NCBI GenBank assembly: GCA_002418285.1
Contig: DIDT01000018.1
Coordinates: 1-64,000 of the forward strand
Source of the DNA: Phycisphaerales bacterium UBA5793
GTDB lineage: Bacteria > Planctomycetota > Phycisphaerae > Phycisphaerales > UBA5793
Direction of reading: 5' to 3'
DNA length: 64,000 nt
The notes under the pieces were generated by a model. That model did not search any database. It was not told the DNA's origin and was given only the letters and a program-made list of their open reading frames with translations. The position numbers and the translations under genes are program-made. Position 1 is the stretch's first letter; each line of letters begins with the position of its first letter. Below, piece by piece: positions 35,338 to 44,750 of this stretch.

Positions 35338-36673
35338 GGGTGAGAATTGGTCGTGTACTTCGCGCGCGATGCTGGCATGCCGCTGCAGTCACGCTCGTCA
35401 AGCTGCCCGTGACGACAAGGAACGCCGGGTTGAACATTGCATTAAACAGTGTGTCCACCATCCAAAGTGTAAGCAGCAATGCCTCAATCAACGCAAGTCC
35501 AGCCAGCGGATCGGGAATCTTGTCGAGCACCTTCTTCCGAGCCACTGAGAGCACCGGGAGGATCATTGCCGTCATCCAAGCCAGCAGCCCGAGAAAGCCG
35601 TTCTTCCCAAAGTGGATAATCCACATTCCGTCCGATGTAGAGGTTTGATCGCCCCATTCGTCAAGAACCTGGAACCGATAGCCCCACCCAAAGAGGGGTC
35701 GCTGTCTGGCGCGATTTGCGAGGATCACTTCGTTGTCTAGTCGAGTGCGCAGCGAGTCGGCCCGCTCAGAAGCAGTCGGTGTTGCTTGAACAATCGCGAG
35801 CATTTCATCCCCGTTCCACAGCCCCGTCGCTCGCGCGCCTTGGTAGGCGGTGACAAAACAGAGGATTGAGACTACGACAGTGCGAAGCAGCGCCGGCCTG
35901 CGAAGCCACAACATGCTTCCGCCAACGAATAGCAGGACAATCGCGCCTGTGGATTTACACATCACCGCAGTGACCAGCAAAACAGCACATAGGAAACCCA
36001 TCGGCATCCCCAAGAGTCGATCAGTGAATCCCGATCGCCACAGCCCGACCGTTACTAGCGCCGCCGCAGTCATCCACATTCCCACGGCGAGGCCGTGCTG
36101 CATGAACACCATCGGTCGCCATCCGCCGAACCGGATGGTCTGGACCCACACGTGCTGGATGTAGCCATACATCTGATAATGCAGCTTTGGGCTCATCCGC
36201 ACTTCGTACAAGCAGAGCGGAACGTACGTCAACCCACCGATCACAATTGCGAAAAGCAGCTCCCGCAATCCAGGCTCATCATCGCAATATACCCGGCCAA
36301 GAAGGTATGGAATGCCCCACATAATGGTCTGCCCCAGCGTGGCCGACAGGCCATCATACGGTCCAAGCCCGCTCGTCACTGAGGAGAGGAAGGGGCATAC
36401 AGCCCATACAACCATTGGCAGATCCCAGACTCGAAAGCGGAACGCAAAAAGCTGCTTTCCGTCGAACATCAGCGCACCAAGCAGGGTTGACAGGTTCACG
36501 GCTGCGACTTTGTTATAGTCTGGCAGCCCTGGTATTGAGTACGAAGCAATTGGCAGCAGCAGCCATCCCCCGATGATCGACGCCAACATCGCTTGGCGCG
36601 GCTTCAAAACTGCGAACAACAACAACGCCATGCCGATCCAGCCCCAGAGCATGATAGGAACCATGGAATTCAC
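35270..36673 (-). CDS. O-antigen polymerase/ligase-like membrane protein (Wzy/WaaL type)
   Basis: A 467-residue protein with about ten to twelve membrane helices. Motifs of the O-antigen ligase/polymerase superfamily include a large loop ending in NRARQRPLFGWGYRFQVLD followed by SDGMWIIHFGKNGFLGLLAW. It would polymerise lipid-linked repeat units at the periplasmic face, working with the flippase upstream and the Wzc-like protein downstream. A ligase role cannot be excluded. It overlaps the flippase stop by four bases (ATGA). The C-terminal 40 residues are hydrophilic. Upstream and downstream gene order matches Wzx/Wzy-dependent loci. Confidence 0.82.
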   Translation of the reverse strand: MNSMVPIMLWGWIGMALLLFAVLKPRQAMLASIIGGWLLLPIASYSIPGLPDYNKVAAVNLSTLLGALMFDGKQLFAFRFRVWDLPMVVWAVCPFLSSVTSGLGPYDGLSATLGQTIMWGIPYLLGRVYCDDEPGLRELLFAIVIGGLTYVPLCLYEVRMSPKLHYQMYGYIQHVWVQTIRFGGWRPMVFMQHGLAVGMWMTAAALVTVGLWRSGFTDRLLGMPMGFLCAVLLVTAVMCKSTGAIVLLFVGGSMLWLRRPALLRTVVVSILCFVTAYQGARATGLWNGDEMLAIVQATPTASERADSLRTRLDNEVILANRARQRPLFGWGYRFQVLDEWGDQTSTSDGMWIIHFGKNGFLGLLAWMTAMILPVLSVARKKVLDKIPDPLAGLALIEALLLTLWMVDTLFNAMFNPAFLVVTGSLTSVTAAACQHRARSTRPILTLERTQYATPETALSGKIGGTTD

Positions 36674-38211
36674 GGCAAACCTGACATCCGTGATCGTTGG
36701 CGCAACACGGGTATGTGGAGATCTGGCACAAGTTCCCGAAGAACGGCAGGAGCGACTACGAATGCAGTGAGCAACCAGACGACAACACCCGCCCCCGACG
36801 ATACCCAGATGTTAGTGTCAACGCCTACGCTGCGAAGTCCATATAAAAACAGAAGATACATGGCTGTGGCGGCAAGTCCTGGGAATGTCACGCTAGCATC
36901 CTGATTGAGAATGTTCGTATGGTAACGACGCATCCACAAACCAAGTGTCAGTTCGCCGGCTGCTGTCCCGGCGGAGTAGCCAATAATGAAACCGGAGAGA
37001 CTGAAGAAGTGGAATCCGGTCAGCGCCCCACCGAGGGTTACGATCACATTTAACATGTTGCCTACGGCCAGCGCCTTGCTATCGCCCAGAGCGAGGAGAA
37101 CGCTACTGGTGGTGGCATTCAGCACAGATACCCAGGCCGAAAACGCTAACAGCTGTGCAATCCATGCTGCATCCGCATATCGATCGTCGTACAAATGAAA
37201 AAATGCCGGGGCAAAAAACGCTACGCCGAGGCAAATCAAAAGTCCTATGCGGAGAAGCACCTCTCGCGCACGTATCACTGTCTCGTGAATGCTCTGTCGG
37301 GTAGTTCTTAGTTGCTCTGACAGCACAGGCAGCAATACAAAACTCGAAAGCGCCTGTAGAAGATCGCGTGGTACGTTTGCGAGTACAAGGGCAATGCTAT
37401 ATACACCCAGAGTAGCCATTGGGATGAGCCGACCGAGCATAAGCCGATCAAGCTGCATCGCGAAAAAGGTCAATAGTGTAGATAGAAGTATCCACTTCCC
37501 AAATCCAATGAGTTCGCGAAGTGCACTGCGCTCAAGGCGAAATCGATGTTTGATTGATGGCAGAAGCAGAAAGCCCAGTCCAAGTCTGAGCACAGTTCCA
37601 ATCAGGGCTCCAATCACAAGCGCCCATACACTACGCAGCCACCATGCCAGGGCAATCAATGCTACTAGATTAATGGTTGCGACCAGCCAGCTGATGAGAG
37701 TGATTCTAGCACGCAGCATTGCGCGGTCATGCATTGGCCAGCCTGTACTATGGAAGCCGGCGATAAAGAGATTCAGCCCGCAAATAGGAAGTAGCCAAGC
37801 TAATGCAGGTTCGTTGTATATAATGGTGGCCGGCCATGCGCAAGCGCAGCACATGAGCCATAGGCAAAAGCCGCGCAAGATTTGGAGTGTCCATGCAGTC
37901 TGGAGAAACACAGGAGACTCTGCCCTCTGGCTTTGAATGATGTTCGGCGAGAGTCCCATGTCTGAACACATTGCCAAGCCTTGCATGATAACTGAGACTA
38001 GAGCCATAAGGCCAAATGCTTCAGGAAAAAGCAAATGCGTCAAAACAAGGCTACGAGTGAGCTGTATGGCCATGTTGACTGCGGGTGAAGCGGTTGTCCA
38101 AGCTGATGCGTGGAGAAGACGACGTCGTAAAGATGGAGTGACTGCGTTGTCAATGCCAGCTGACCCACACGTTCTGAAGCTGTCTTGACAGGATTTCGGA
38201 GATCGCATCAT
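36670..38211 (-). CDS. Wzx-like polysaccharide flippase (MOP superfamily)
   Basis: A 513-residue protein with about 12-14 helices. N-terminal RRRLLHASAWTTASPAVNMA and LTRSLVLTHLLFPEAFGLMA match the polysaccharide_synt family (lipopolysaccharide biosynthesis type). Later segments are FGKWILLSTLLTFFAMQLDR, LMLGRLIPMATLGVYSIALV and LLQALSSFVLLPVLS. It would flip undecaprenyl-linked repeat units across the membrane. Base composition is noticeably more AT-rich than in the flanking dehydrogenase and ATPase genes, suggesting a different history. No Shine-Dalgarno is obvious at the ATG at 38211; internal starts near residue 30 are possible. Confidence 0.87.
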   Translation of the reverse strand: MMRSPKSCQDSFRTCGSAGIDNAVTPSLRRRLLHASAWTTASPAVNMAIQLTRSLVLTHLLFPEAFGLMALVSVIMQGLAMCSDMGLSPNIIQSQRAESPVFLQTAWTLQILRGFCLWLMCCACAWPATIIYNEPALAWLLPICGLNLFIAGFHSTGWPMHDRAMLRARITLISWLVATINLVALIALAWWLRSVWALVIGALIGTVLRLGLGFLLLPSIKHRFRLERSALRELIGFGKWILLSTLLTFFAMQLDRLMLGRLIPMATLGVYSIALVLANVPRDLLQALSSFVLLPVLSEQLRTTRQSIHETVIRAREVLLRIGLLICLGVAFFAPAFFHLYDDRYADAAWIAQLLAFSAWVSVLNATTSSVLLALGDSKALAVGNMLNVIVTLGGALTGFHFFSLSGFIIGYSAGTAAGELTLGLWMRRYHTNILNQDASVTFPGLAATAMYLLFLYGLRSVGVDTNIWVSSGAGVVVWLLTAFVVAPAVLRELVPDLHIPVLRQRSRMSGLP

Positions 38212-38296
38212 CGTAGGACAGTCATAGATAGCGATACTAACTATCTAGTTGTGACCGATTAGTGCGGTTCGCAGCGACGCTGTTGCGAACGAGCAA

Positions 38297-39607
38297 TCAG
38301 CTCGAAATCTGCTCGTATTCTGATGGCGAGTGGTCGGTGCGAGACAGCGGCTGTAGAATTGACGCTGCGGATTCCTTAGGCGTGATCAGGCAGTGTTCTA
38401 CGGTCGCTCGGAATGACGTGTATGACAGTTCAGTGGCGATCTGTTGTCGGAGATGTCCGGCGATAGAGTTGCGGGCGCTGTCGTTCTGTAGTAGCTGCAC
38501 GCAGATGTTTGCGAATCGACCGTCATCTTGTGCAATCAATGGGGAGTCTCGTCCTCCGAGAATGCGGAGGTGTCCGCGCGCCGCAAACCCCGAGATGACA
38601 ACGGGGCGGCCATACGCAAGAGCTTCCATAACCTTGATGTTGGTGCCACTGCCGACGTAGATGGGCACGATGCAGATTGCTGCCTTGGAGTAGGCGCTCC
38701 GAAGATCCTCAACGAACCCGGCAGGATCAACATTCGGCAGGCGAGCGTAGCGTTGACGCTGTGTGGCTGTCATGTGGCTACCGACTAACAACAGGTGCGC
38801 GTCGGGCTGATCGGCGCGGATCTTCGGCCAGATGTTTGTCAGAAACCGTTCGAGGCCCTCCAGGTTTGGATTGTGACTGAAGGAACCGACGAACATGATT
38901 GTCTTGCTTTTCGGATCAGGCGGCAACGGCTCGGGAAGGCCATCGGGAAAGTAGGGCACGTTCGGCAGGTGATGGGCTCGTTCCAGACCGGGCTCAGCAC
39001 AATGCTCGTCGTTAGCAACCCAGAGAACGGAGCACCGCGCGAAGCGCTCGGGCAACGTCTGTTCGAGCCGGAATAGACGTCTTCTCTCTAGCAGTTGAGG
39101 CATCCCGTGGGTGCGGTTCGTAGCGAGCCGACTGCGGCACATCTCGGTCGGCAGATCATCTATATCAAGCGCGACAGGAACGGCGCTTTGATTTAGCGCG
39201 CCGCTCTGGGCGAGTATCTGCACGTATCGTCCAACAATCCAGTCGTATCGGGTCTTGCTGAGGTGATCCGCCAACCATGTCTGTACGGTGGGATCGGGCT
39301 GTTGCTCCGCAGCCGGATTGCCAAGAGCTCGAGCGAGGCGATCAATGTGGCGCGGGTTGAAGTGTCGGAAATGGCGCCAGAATCCCATTTCGCCGCGATG
39401 ACGAAGGTGAAACAAACCTAGCAACCCGTACTCTCGACGCAAACGTGAAAGAGCTTCGTCGTCGGGCGCATGTTCGAATTTGGAGAGAAGCAGGACCGTG
39501 TCCACTTTGCCAAGCGACCGCAGGGAGCGATAGAGCAGATCAGTTCGCTGGGAGGTGCCACGATGAGGAGGGAAGGGCATGCTGGGCATGAAGTAGAGAC
39601 TCTTCAT
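38297..39607 (-). CDS. GT4 glycosyltransferase of the exosortase-associated type
   Basis: A 436-residue GT-B enzyme. The start at 39607 overlaps the upstream stop (ATGA). Segments MKSLYFMPSMPFPPHRGTSQ, FHLRHRGEMGFWRHFRHF, VPVALDIDDLPTEM, VLWVANDEHCAEPGLERAHH, IMFVGSFSHNPNLEGLERFL and SAYSKAAICIVPIYVGSGTN followed by IKVMEALAYGRPVVISGFAA match the GT4 group annotated as PEP-CTERM/exosortase-associated (TIGR03087-like). Association is by sequence feel and context, not a search. Probably transfers a sugar during repeat-unit assembly. An 85-base gap separates it from the flippase gene. Confidence 0.85.
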   Translation of the reverse strand: MKSLYFMPSMPFPPHRGTSQRTDLLYRSLRSLGKVDTVLLLSKFEHAPDDEALSRLRREYGLLGLFHLRHRGEMGFWRHFRHFNPRHIDRLARALGNPAAEQQPDPTVQTWLADHLSKTRYDWIVGRYVQILAQSGALNQSAVPVALDIDDLPTEMCRSRLATNRTHGMPQLLERRRLFRLEQTLPERFARCSVLWVANDEHCAEPGLERAHHLPNVPYFPDGLPEPLPPDPKSKTIMFVGSFSHNPNLEGLERFLTNIWPKIRADQPDAHLLLVGSHMTATQRQRYARLPNVDPAGFVEDLRSAYSKAAICIVPIYVGSGTNIKVMEALAYGRPVVISGFAARGHLRILGGRDSPLIAQDDGRFANICVQLLQNDSARNSIAGHLRQQIATELSYTSFRATVEHCLITPKESAASILQPLSRTDHSPSEYEQISS

Positions 39608-40932
39608 CCTGATGTGAGATCTACGTTGTGTCCGACAGGTGCAGCCGCAGCTGCGTTTGAGACTGTGTCCATTATGCATCGCCGCAGGAGTGTGGGTCCC
39701 GTCAATCGGCCAAACCGCTCCTCAATAGTTTTCGTACCGCGACAACTGAAGTGCATCGCAAGCCTAGGGTTCAGCAAGATACTCTTTATGAATGTGGCTA
39801 GAGATTCGTAGTCGCCGGGTTCTGCCAAGAAGCCGTTGTCGCCATGGGTGATCGTGTCGATTACGCCGCCAGCTCGGCATGCGACAGTTGGTACCCCCAT
39901 GGCTAGCGCTTCAGCAATTGCACTCCCCCAGCCTTCGGAATGGGTTGCTAATACCATAATGTGTGCTTGCTCAAGCTCGAGGCGAACACGATCTTGACTT
40001 ATGTTTCCCAGAAACTCGACCTGTCGCTCCACATCAAGGTTGATGATTAGCCGTCGAAGCTCCTGCAAGTACGGCTCGCCGCCATCATACCGTTCGCCGG
40101 CTATGCGCAATTTGCATTGAATTCCGGATGTATTCAGAACCGCTATGGCGCGCACTACCTCGGAGTGTCCTTTGGCGGCTGTCAGACGGCCGCATGAGAA
40201 GAGCCGGCACTCGCCCTTCCCGGCCCAAGGCTGATAGGGACGCCTACGAACAAACAGCCTGAGATCCAGACCATGTGGGACTAGAACCACTGGGCAAGGC
40301 GGGCAACCTCCAAACCAACTGATCACCTGCTCCTGCAGAAAGGTACTTACGACCGTTCCGAACCTCGCGTGGCTCCACTTCTGCTCCTGATTACCCGCCG
40401 ACACGTGTATGCTGTGGTGCTGACTAACGCTGTATGATAGACCAAGAAGACGATTGGCATATAGGGCAACATCTGCCGTCTTTTCTGTGAAGCCCACATG
40501 CACATGATGCCATTGTCTTCTTCGTGCTTCCTGAGCTAGTTTTGCGCCGACCAGAATTGTAGCAAGAAGCGCCAGTCGGCGCGTCAAACTCCCATCGGCA
40601 CGTCGCCAAGAAGCGAAGGTGCGGCCCCAACCCGCCGGGCCGGCTCGCACCACTGTGAAAGAGGCTCGCAACAGATCTCGAATGGTCATTGGCAGGAGGT
40701 AGAGAGTCTGTTCCTGAGCCTCAAGTCGCCAGGAATCCGCATCTGAATGCAAATCTGGACTTCGGGTTGACACAATATCGACATGCACGCCGAGCTCGCG
40801 TAGCGACTCGATCTCACGCCAGAAGAACGTGTGCGTAGCCGATGGAAAGCTGCCGGTGAGGTACGCAATTCGTAGGCTGATCGCAGTCGTACCCTCCTCC
40901 GCTATCGTGCTATCGCGTCTCGGCGGAGTCAT
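39604..40932 (-). CDS. GT4 glycosyltransferase
   Basis: A 442-residue GT-B-fold enzyme (start ATG at 40932; an in-frame ATG at 40959 is also possible). LRIAYLTGSFPSATHTFFWR places it in the WcaL/WcaC-like GT4 group, like the genes at 30717 and 43415. C-terminal signatures: CRLFSCGRLTAAKGHSEVVR, CKLRIAGERYDGGEPYLQEL, VEFLGNISQDRVRLELEQAH, THSEGWGSAIAEALAMGVPT and GGVIDTITHGDNGFLAEPGD. The EX7E motif occurs around SEGWGSAIAEALAMG. Codons are somewhat more AT-rich than in the core genes of the operon. The donor sugar is unknown. Confidence 0.87.
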   Translation of the reverse strand: MTPPRRDSTIAEEGTTAISLRIAYLTGSFPSATHTFFWREIESLRELGVHVDIVSTRSPDLHSDADSWRLEAQEQTLYLLPMTIRDLLRASFTVVRAGPAGWGRTFASWRRADGSLTRRLALLATILVGAKLAQEARRRQWHHVHVGFTEKTADVALYANRLLGLSYSVSQHHSIHVSAGNQEQKWSHARFGTVVSTFLQEQVISWFGGCPPCPVVLVPHGLDLRLFVRRRPYQPWAGKGECRLFSCGRLTAAKGHSEVVRAIAVLNTSGIQCKLRIAGERYDGGEPYLQELRRLIINLDVERQVEFLGNISQDRVRLELEQAHIMVLATHSEGWGSAIAEALAMGVPTVACRAGGVIDTITHGDNGFLAEPGDYESLATFIKSILLNPRLAMHFSCRGTKTIEERFGRLTGPTLLRRCIMDTVSNAAAAAPVGHNVDLTSG

Positions 40933-40996
40933 ATTCGATTTGGTGGGGCCGAATGCCACTACTCATGACCCAAATCGCTGCAAGGCGGAAAGCACA

Positions 40997-42079
40997 TCAT
41001 TTTGTGCCCACGGCATCAATCTGTATTGCGTCTGACTTGTTGCGGCAACAAAGGAACATCTCAAATGCTCTTATGTACTCTTCGACATGAGGACGGCACT
41101 CGCCAAACAGTGCGTACTCCATTCGAGTCAGTTCGTGGCGTAGGACATTGGCGCATGTGGGATCTGTATCAGCAAAATCAACCTCATGGTTACCCACGAC
41201 GAGTATTCTATCATCTGCATCTCTCATTGCATTTAAGGCAATGTCGAAATTCTTTGAATCTCCTGCAAGAGTCTCAAGATACCATACGAAGTGCAGTCGC
41301 CACACGATTTTCGACCAACGGCCAGTCACAAAGCGAAGATAGGTGCTGCAGAGGTTTTTTACGTGGCAACAATCGCCACTATTGATTGTTCGTACGAGAT
41401 CGCGTTCCGGGGTGCGGGTCTGGATCCAGGAGTATGGATCAAGATTCACAGGCCGCCCATTCAGTGACGCCACTTTGTGAAAGCAATCAATTGGCCGGTA
41501 GTTCGAGCGTAGCCAGGGGACATCGATACCAAGGCACCAAGTGCCAAGAATTGCATCCGTCTCAGTGAGGTTCTCAAATGACGTGTACTCAAGTCCGGCA
41601 AAGCGCAAATTACGATCGTGCATTGCAGCTGCTACGTGTTCAAAGTAATTCGAGGACAGCGGATATAGATCAAAATCGTGCAGAATCGCATAACGCGTTG
41701 TACAACTGGAAAGTCCGAGAACAGTGTTCATCGAGTTATAGAACGTGGAGACATTGACACGCTCTATGATGTGGCCGGCAAGTGCGGGGTAAAACTGAAA
41801 AGAAAGTGGTAATTCAGGGAAGTCCCGCCGACTAGATTCGGTAAGCGTTTCTGCGCCCCGTCGTTGACGGCGATCAAAGATAACATGAATATGGTGCAGA
41901 TGTGTGTGATTGGTGCGCGCAATGAAGCGCAGGTTAACTGGAAGCAAGTGCCGTAGGTCCCATGGGACTCCTAATATGATAGAGTATCCCTGTTGGGGCT
42001 GCGCTAGTTCGCTCCAACGCAGAAGCGGCGCCAACGAAGCCTTGATCAGTTCACGTCCGTATCGTTGCCGTAGAGACAC
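40997..42079 (-). CDS. Unassigned GT-A-like glycosyltransferase
   Basis: A 360-residue protein starting with GTG at 42079, with AGGAG six bases upstream, and overlapping the upstream GT4 gene by 29 bases. It begins with YSIILGVPWDLRHLLPVNLR and has RYAILHDFDLYPLSSNYFEH, where HDFDLYP looks like a DxD metal/nucleotide site, then AGLEYTSFENLTETDAILGT and IDCFHKVASLNGRPVNLD. Several cysteines (SGDCCHVKNLC, FLCCRN) are unusual. I do not recognise the family. A GT-A fold like LARGE/GT49-type or capsule transferases is possible. AT-rich relative to its neighbours. Position in the operon supports a role in the polysaccharide. Confidence 0.65.
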   Translation of the reverse strand: MSLRQRYGRELIKASLAPLLRWSELAQPQQGYSIILGVPWDLRHLLPVNLRFIARTNHTHLHHIHVIFDRRQRRGAETLTESSRRDFPELPLSFQFYPALAGHIIERVNVSTFYNSMNTVLGLSSCTTRYAILHDFDLYPLSSNYFEHVAAAMHDRNLRFAGLEYTSFENLTETDAILGTWCLGIDVPWLRSNYRPIDCFHKVASLNGRPVNLDPYSWIQTRTPERDLVRTINSGDCCHVKNLCSTYLRFVTGRWSKIVWRLHFVWYLETLAGDSKNFDIALNAMRDADDRILVVGNHEVDFADTDPTCANVLRHELTRMEYALFGECRPHVEEYIRAFEMFLCCRNKSDAIQIDAVGTK

Positions 42080-43418
42080 ACGATTCTCCTGACTCCGTGT
42101 CTGCGGGCCGCGATGTCGACATGCAGTACCGTGGACGCGACGGCACTCCGCCGTTCAGTTCGTCCAGAAACTGCCTGTAGATGCCCAACACCTGATTCGC
42201 CTTCATGGACCAAGTGAACTCTTGGGCGATACGGACTTGTGCCGCACGCGACCGGCGATCGATTTCACGAGGTTGATCGATTAGAAGTTGAAGTCGTATT
42301 CTGAGAGCGGTCACGATGCTGTCGCGCGTGCCGAGCGAGACGGTGAAGCCCGTTTCCGGTGTCACTAGTTCGGATGGACCACCGTAGTCGACGATGAGCG
42401 CCGGCACGCCGAGTGCCATCGCTTCCAGAACGACGGCTCCCCCGAATTCCCGGATGCTGGGAAGGGTGAGCAAGTCCGCATTCACGAGATGCTCTTGCAC
42501 AGCGGTGTGCTCTATCCAGCCGTGAAAGGTAATGCCCGGTATGGTGTCAGTTTCGGCGCGATGGCGAAGCTCGTTCATAAGCGGTCCGTCGCCAATGTAA
42601 TCGAGCGTAATGTCACCTCGCTGAAGAAGCGGCGCTGCGGCTTCGAGCAGCATGTCCGGCCCCTTGTATGGCACCAGGCGGCCCACAAAAATGCAGCGGA
42701 TCGGTCGCGTCGCGCCACGCGTTCGAGTCAAGTTGAACCGGGAGGGATCGATTCCGTTCTCCGGGAGGTAGATGCACTTGTCGTGATACCGCGCCGGCAT
42801 TTGCTGCCACGTTGCCTTCGATGCGATCAGGATCAGTGAGGCGTGTCGGCGACTGGCGTGGAAGCCCGGGAGGAGCTTGTGCACCGAGCGGACGTACGAC
42901 AACCACTCGCGCTCGTCGCGTCGTGCCCCGTCAAACTCCTTTGGCCAGGGTAGACCGCCGTTCAACGGGCCGAGCACAAATGGAACCCCGATCTTCGCGA
43001 GTTTCTTCGCGATCGGACTGGGCACGGTCGGGCTGAGGGGTGTTATGCGATGGACAAGGTCGAACTCTCCGGCTTTGAGCGACGTCTCGAATCGCTTCCA
43101 GACAAGGCGTTCAAAGTATGGATAGCTAAGGGCATTGATGGCGGTCCCTATGGTCCAGCCCTTCCCATCGCGGCCACCCAACTTCTGGCGGAGCTTATGT
43201 AAGGGCGCGGCAATTCGTTCTGAATCGATCGCTGTGAACTCGCGCCCCTCGCACCAGCCAGTGCGCTCAATCGCGACGCGATTGCGAATCTGGGTCACAA
43301 GGTGCACGTTTGCGACGTCGGCGAGAGCGCGGGCGAGCGACCAGCCAACAAGTGGAACGCTCGGCCACTCCGGGTTCGCTGCCTCGGCTATGACCAGCAC
43401 GCGCGGACGAGGCGTCAC
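42051..43418 (-). CDS. GT4 glycosyltransferase
   Basis: A 455-residue GT-B enzyme. N-terminus: PRVLVIAEAANPEWPSVPLV, GWSLARALADVANVHLVTQI, FDLVHRITPLSPTVPSPIAK, PFVLGPLNGGLPWPKEF. C-terminus: IRCIFVGRLVPYKGPDMLLE, LDYIGDGPLMNELRHRAETD, GITFHGWIEHTAVQEHLVNA, LPSIREFGGAVVLEAMALGV and VDYGGPSELVTPETGF. The EX7E motif falls in EFGGAVVLEAM. The last 30 residues are low complexity and overlap the next gene. It overlaps its upstream neighbour by four bases (ATGA). Donor unknown; part of the polysaccharide operon. Confidence 0.88.
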   Translation of the reverse strand: MTPRPRVLVIAEAANPEWPSVPLVGWSLARALADVANVHLVTQIRNRVAIERTGWCEGREFTAIDSERIAAPLHKLRQKLGGRDGKGWTIGTAINALSYPYFERLVWKRFETSLKAGEFDLVHRITPLSPTVPSPIAKKLAKIGVPFVLGPLNGGLPWPKEFDGARRDEREWLSYVRSVHKLLPGFHASRRHASLILIASKATWQQMPARYHDKCIYLPENGIDPSRFNLTRTRGATRPIRCIFVGRLVPYKGPDMLLEAAAPLLQRGDITLDYIGDGPLMNELRHRAETDTIPGITFHGWIEHTAVQEHLVNADLLTLPSIREFGGAVVLEAMALGVPALIVDYGGPSELVTPETGFTVSLGTRDSIVTALRIRLQLLIDQPREIDRRSRAAQVRIAQEFTWSMKANQVLGIYRQFLDELNGGVPSRPRYCMSTSRPADTESGESCVSTATIRT

Positions 43419-44668
43419 GCGACCGATTCCAAGGGATTGGTTGACATCGATTGCGACTCGTGGCCTTGAGCGCCAAGACGCCTGGCAATCACACGAGCGC
43501 TGCGATCGCTGGCGAATAATTCTCGCACGCGAGACTGACCGGAAGCACCCATCGTTTGGGCACGGGCCGGATTACCGATGAGCCACTCGACGGCGCTTGC
43601 GATAGAATCTGGTTGGTTTGCGGGCGTCATGATCCCATCGACTTCGTTGCGCACGAGTTCACTGACACCCCCGACGTCGGTTACAACCACCGGAAGGGCC
43701 ATGGCCATGGCCTCCATCGTTGCTACGCCAATCGCCTCATCGTGACTTCCGAGGATGAAGATGTGGCTCGTCGCGAGCGAATCCCGCACATCCTCTTCCG
43801 CAACGGCGCCAACGAGGATGACGTGGTCGCGGAGTCCGAGTTCTTGGATCAACGCTTCGAGCATGGGGCGTGCTGGTCCCTCACCGAGCACGGTAAGCTG
43901 GGCGTTAATCCCTCGTTTTCCAAGCTCGCCGACCGCTCGGATCACATCTTGGTGTCCCTTCTTCACGTGCAATCGACCGCATGAAACGAGCCGAACGGGC
44001 TCGCCGAATTGTGGCGGAATGAATGGTGTGTTTCGATGGAACACCGACAGATCGACTCCCATCGGCGCGACGTCGACGCGATCGAAGATCTCCGGGGCGA
44101 CCTTGAGGACTTCTCTGCGGAGTCGTTCCGTCACCACAATTCCGAATTTTGCGTTCCCCCATTTCGAGGACTGGGCCGGGCCGTACATGCTGATCGGGCT
44201 GTGGAGCGTCAGGCTGTAGGGGGCTCCGCCAAGATCCCTGGCAAGCAGGGCCACCATCGCGGCGCGGTGGCAAGAGTGGACGTGTACGTGCCGTAGGTTC
44301 AAATGTCGGCAGACGGATGCAAGCCGGGCTGCGGGAGCCAACAAAGCGATCGTTCGGAGTCTTTCTGTGAACGTTGGCGTCTTGAGGGTGCATGCGCGAC
44401 GCAGTGCTCGCCAACAAGCTCGAGGTCCACATCGCAATACTTGGATGGCGGCTTGCACAGCGCCATCGAATCCGAGTGGCGAGAGGTACGTCGTCTGGTG
44501 CTGCGCATCCTTGGCCCAAGTGTGCTGGGCAGTATGATCGCTGGGCAGTCTGGTACTGACGAGTTCGACGGTAATGCCAAATCGCATCAAAGCAGTCCGC
44601 TCGCGCCACATCATGATATGGGTCTGGCCCGGAAACTCGGGAATGAAGTAGCCGATCTTCATGTTCAC
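43415..44668 (-). CDS. GT4 glycosyltransferase
   Basis: A 417-residue GT-B enzyme. MKIGYFIPEFPGQTHIMMWR resembles the gene at 39604 and the WcaL/WcaC group. Further features: LRHVHVHSCHRAAMVALLAR, YSLTLHSPISMYGPAQ, VRLVSCGRLHVKKGHQDVIR, AQLTVLGEGPARPMLEALIQ, VILVGAVAEEDVRDSLATSH, SHDEAIGVATMEAMAMALPV, VTDVGGVSELVRNEVDGIMT. Two adjacent ATG codons (44668 and 44662) could start it. It lies 82 bases after the beta-helix gene and overlaps the next GT4 by four bases. It begins the run of coupled glycosyltransferase genes. Confidence 0.88.
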   Translation of the reverse strand: MNMKIGYFIPEFPGQTHIMMWRERTALMRFGITVELVSTRLPSDHTAQHTWAKDAQHQTTYLSPLGFDGAVQAAIQVLRCGPRACWRALRRACTLKTPTFTERLRTIALLAPAARLASVCRHLNLRHVHVHSCHRAAMVALLARDLGGAPYSLTLHSPISMYGPAQSSKWGNAKFGIVVTERLRREVLKVAPEIFDRVDVAPMGVDLSVFHRNTPFIPPQFGEPVRLVSCGRLHVKKGHQDVIRAVGELGKRGINAQLTVLGEGPARPMLEALIQELGLRDHVILVGAVAEEDVRDSLATSHIFILGSHDEAIGVATMEAMAMALPVVVTDVGGVSELVRNEVDGIMTPANQPDSIASAVEWLIGNPARAQTMGASGQSRVRELFASDRSARVIARRLGAQGHESQSMSTNPLESVA

Positions 44669-44750
44669 CCATTAGTAGATTCGAAGTGCCGGTAGAAACC
44701 GGTACTGGTGCAAGCAGAACTTCAAACAAAAGATATGGTCGTTGAAAGCC

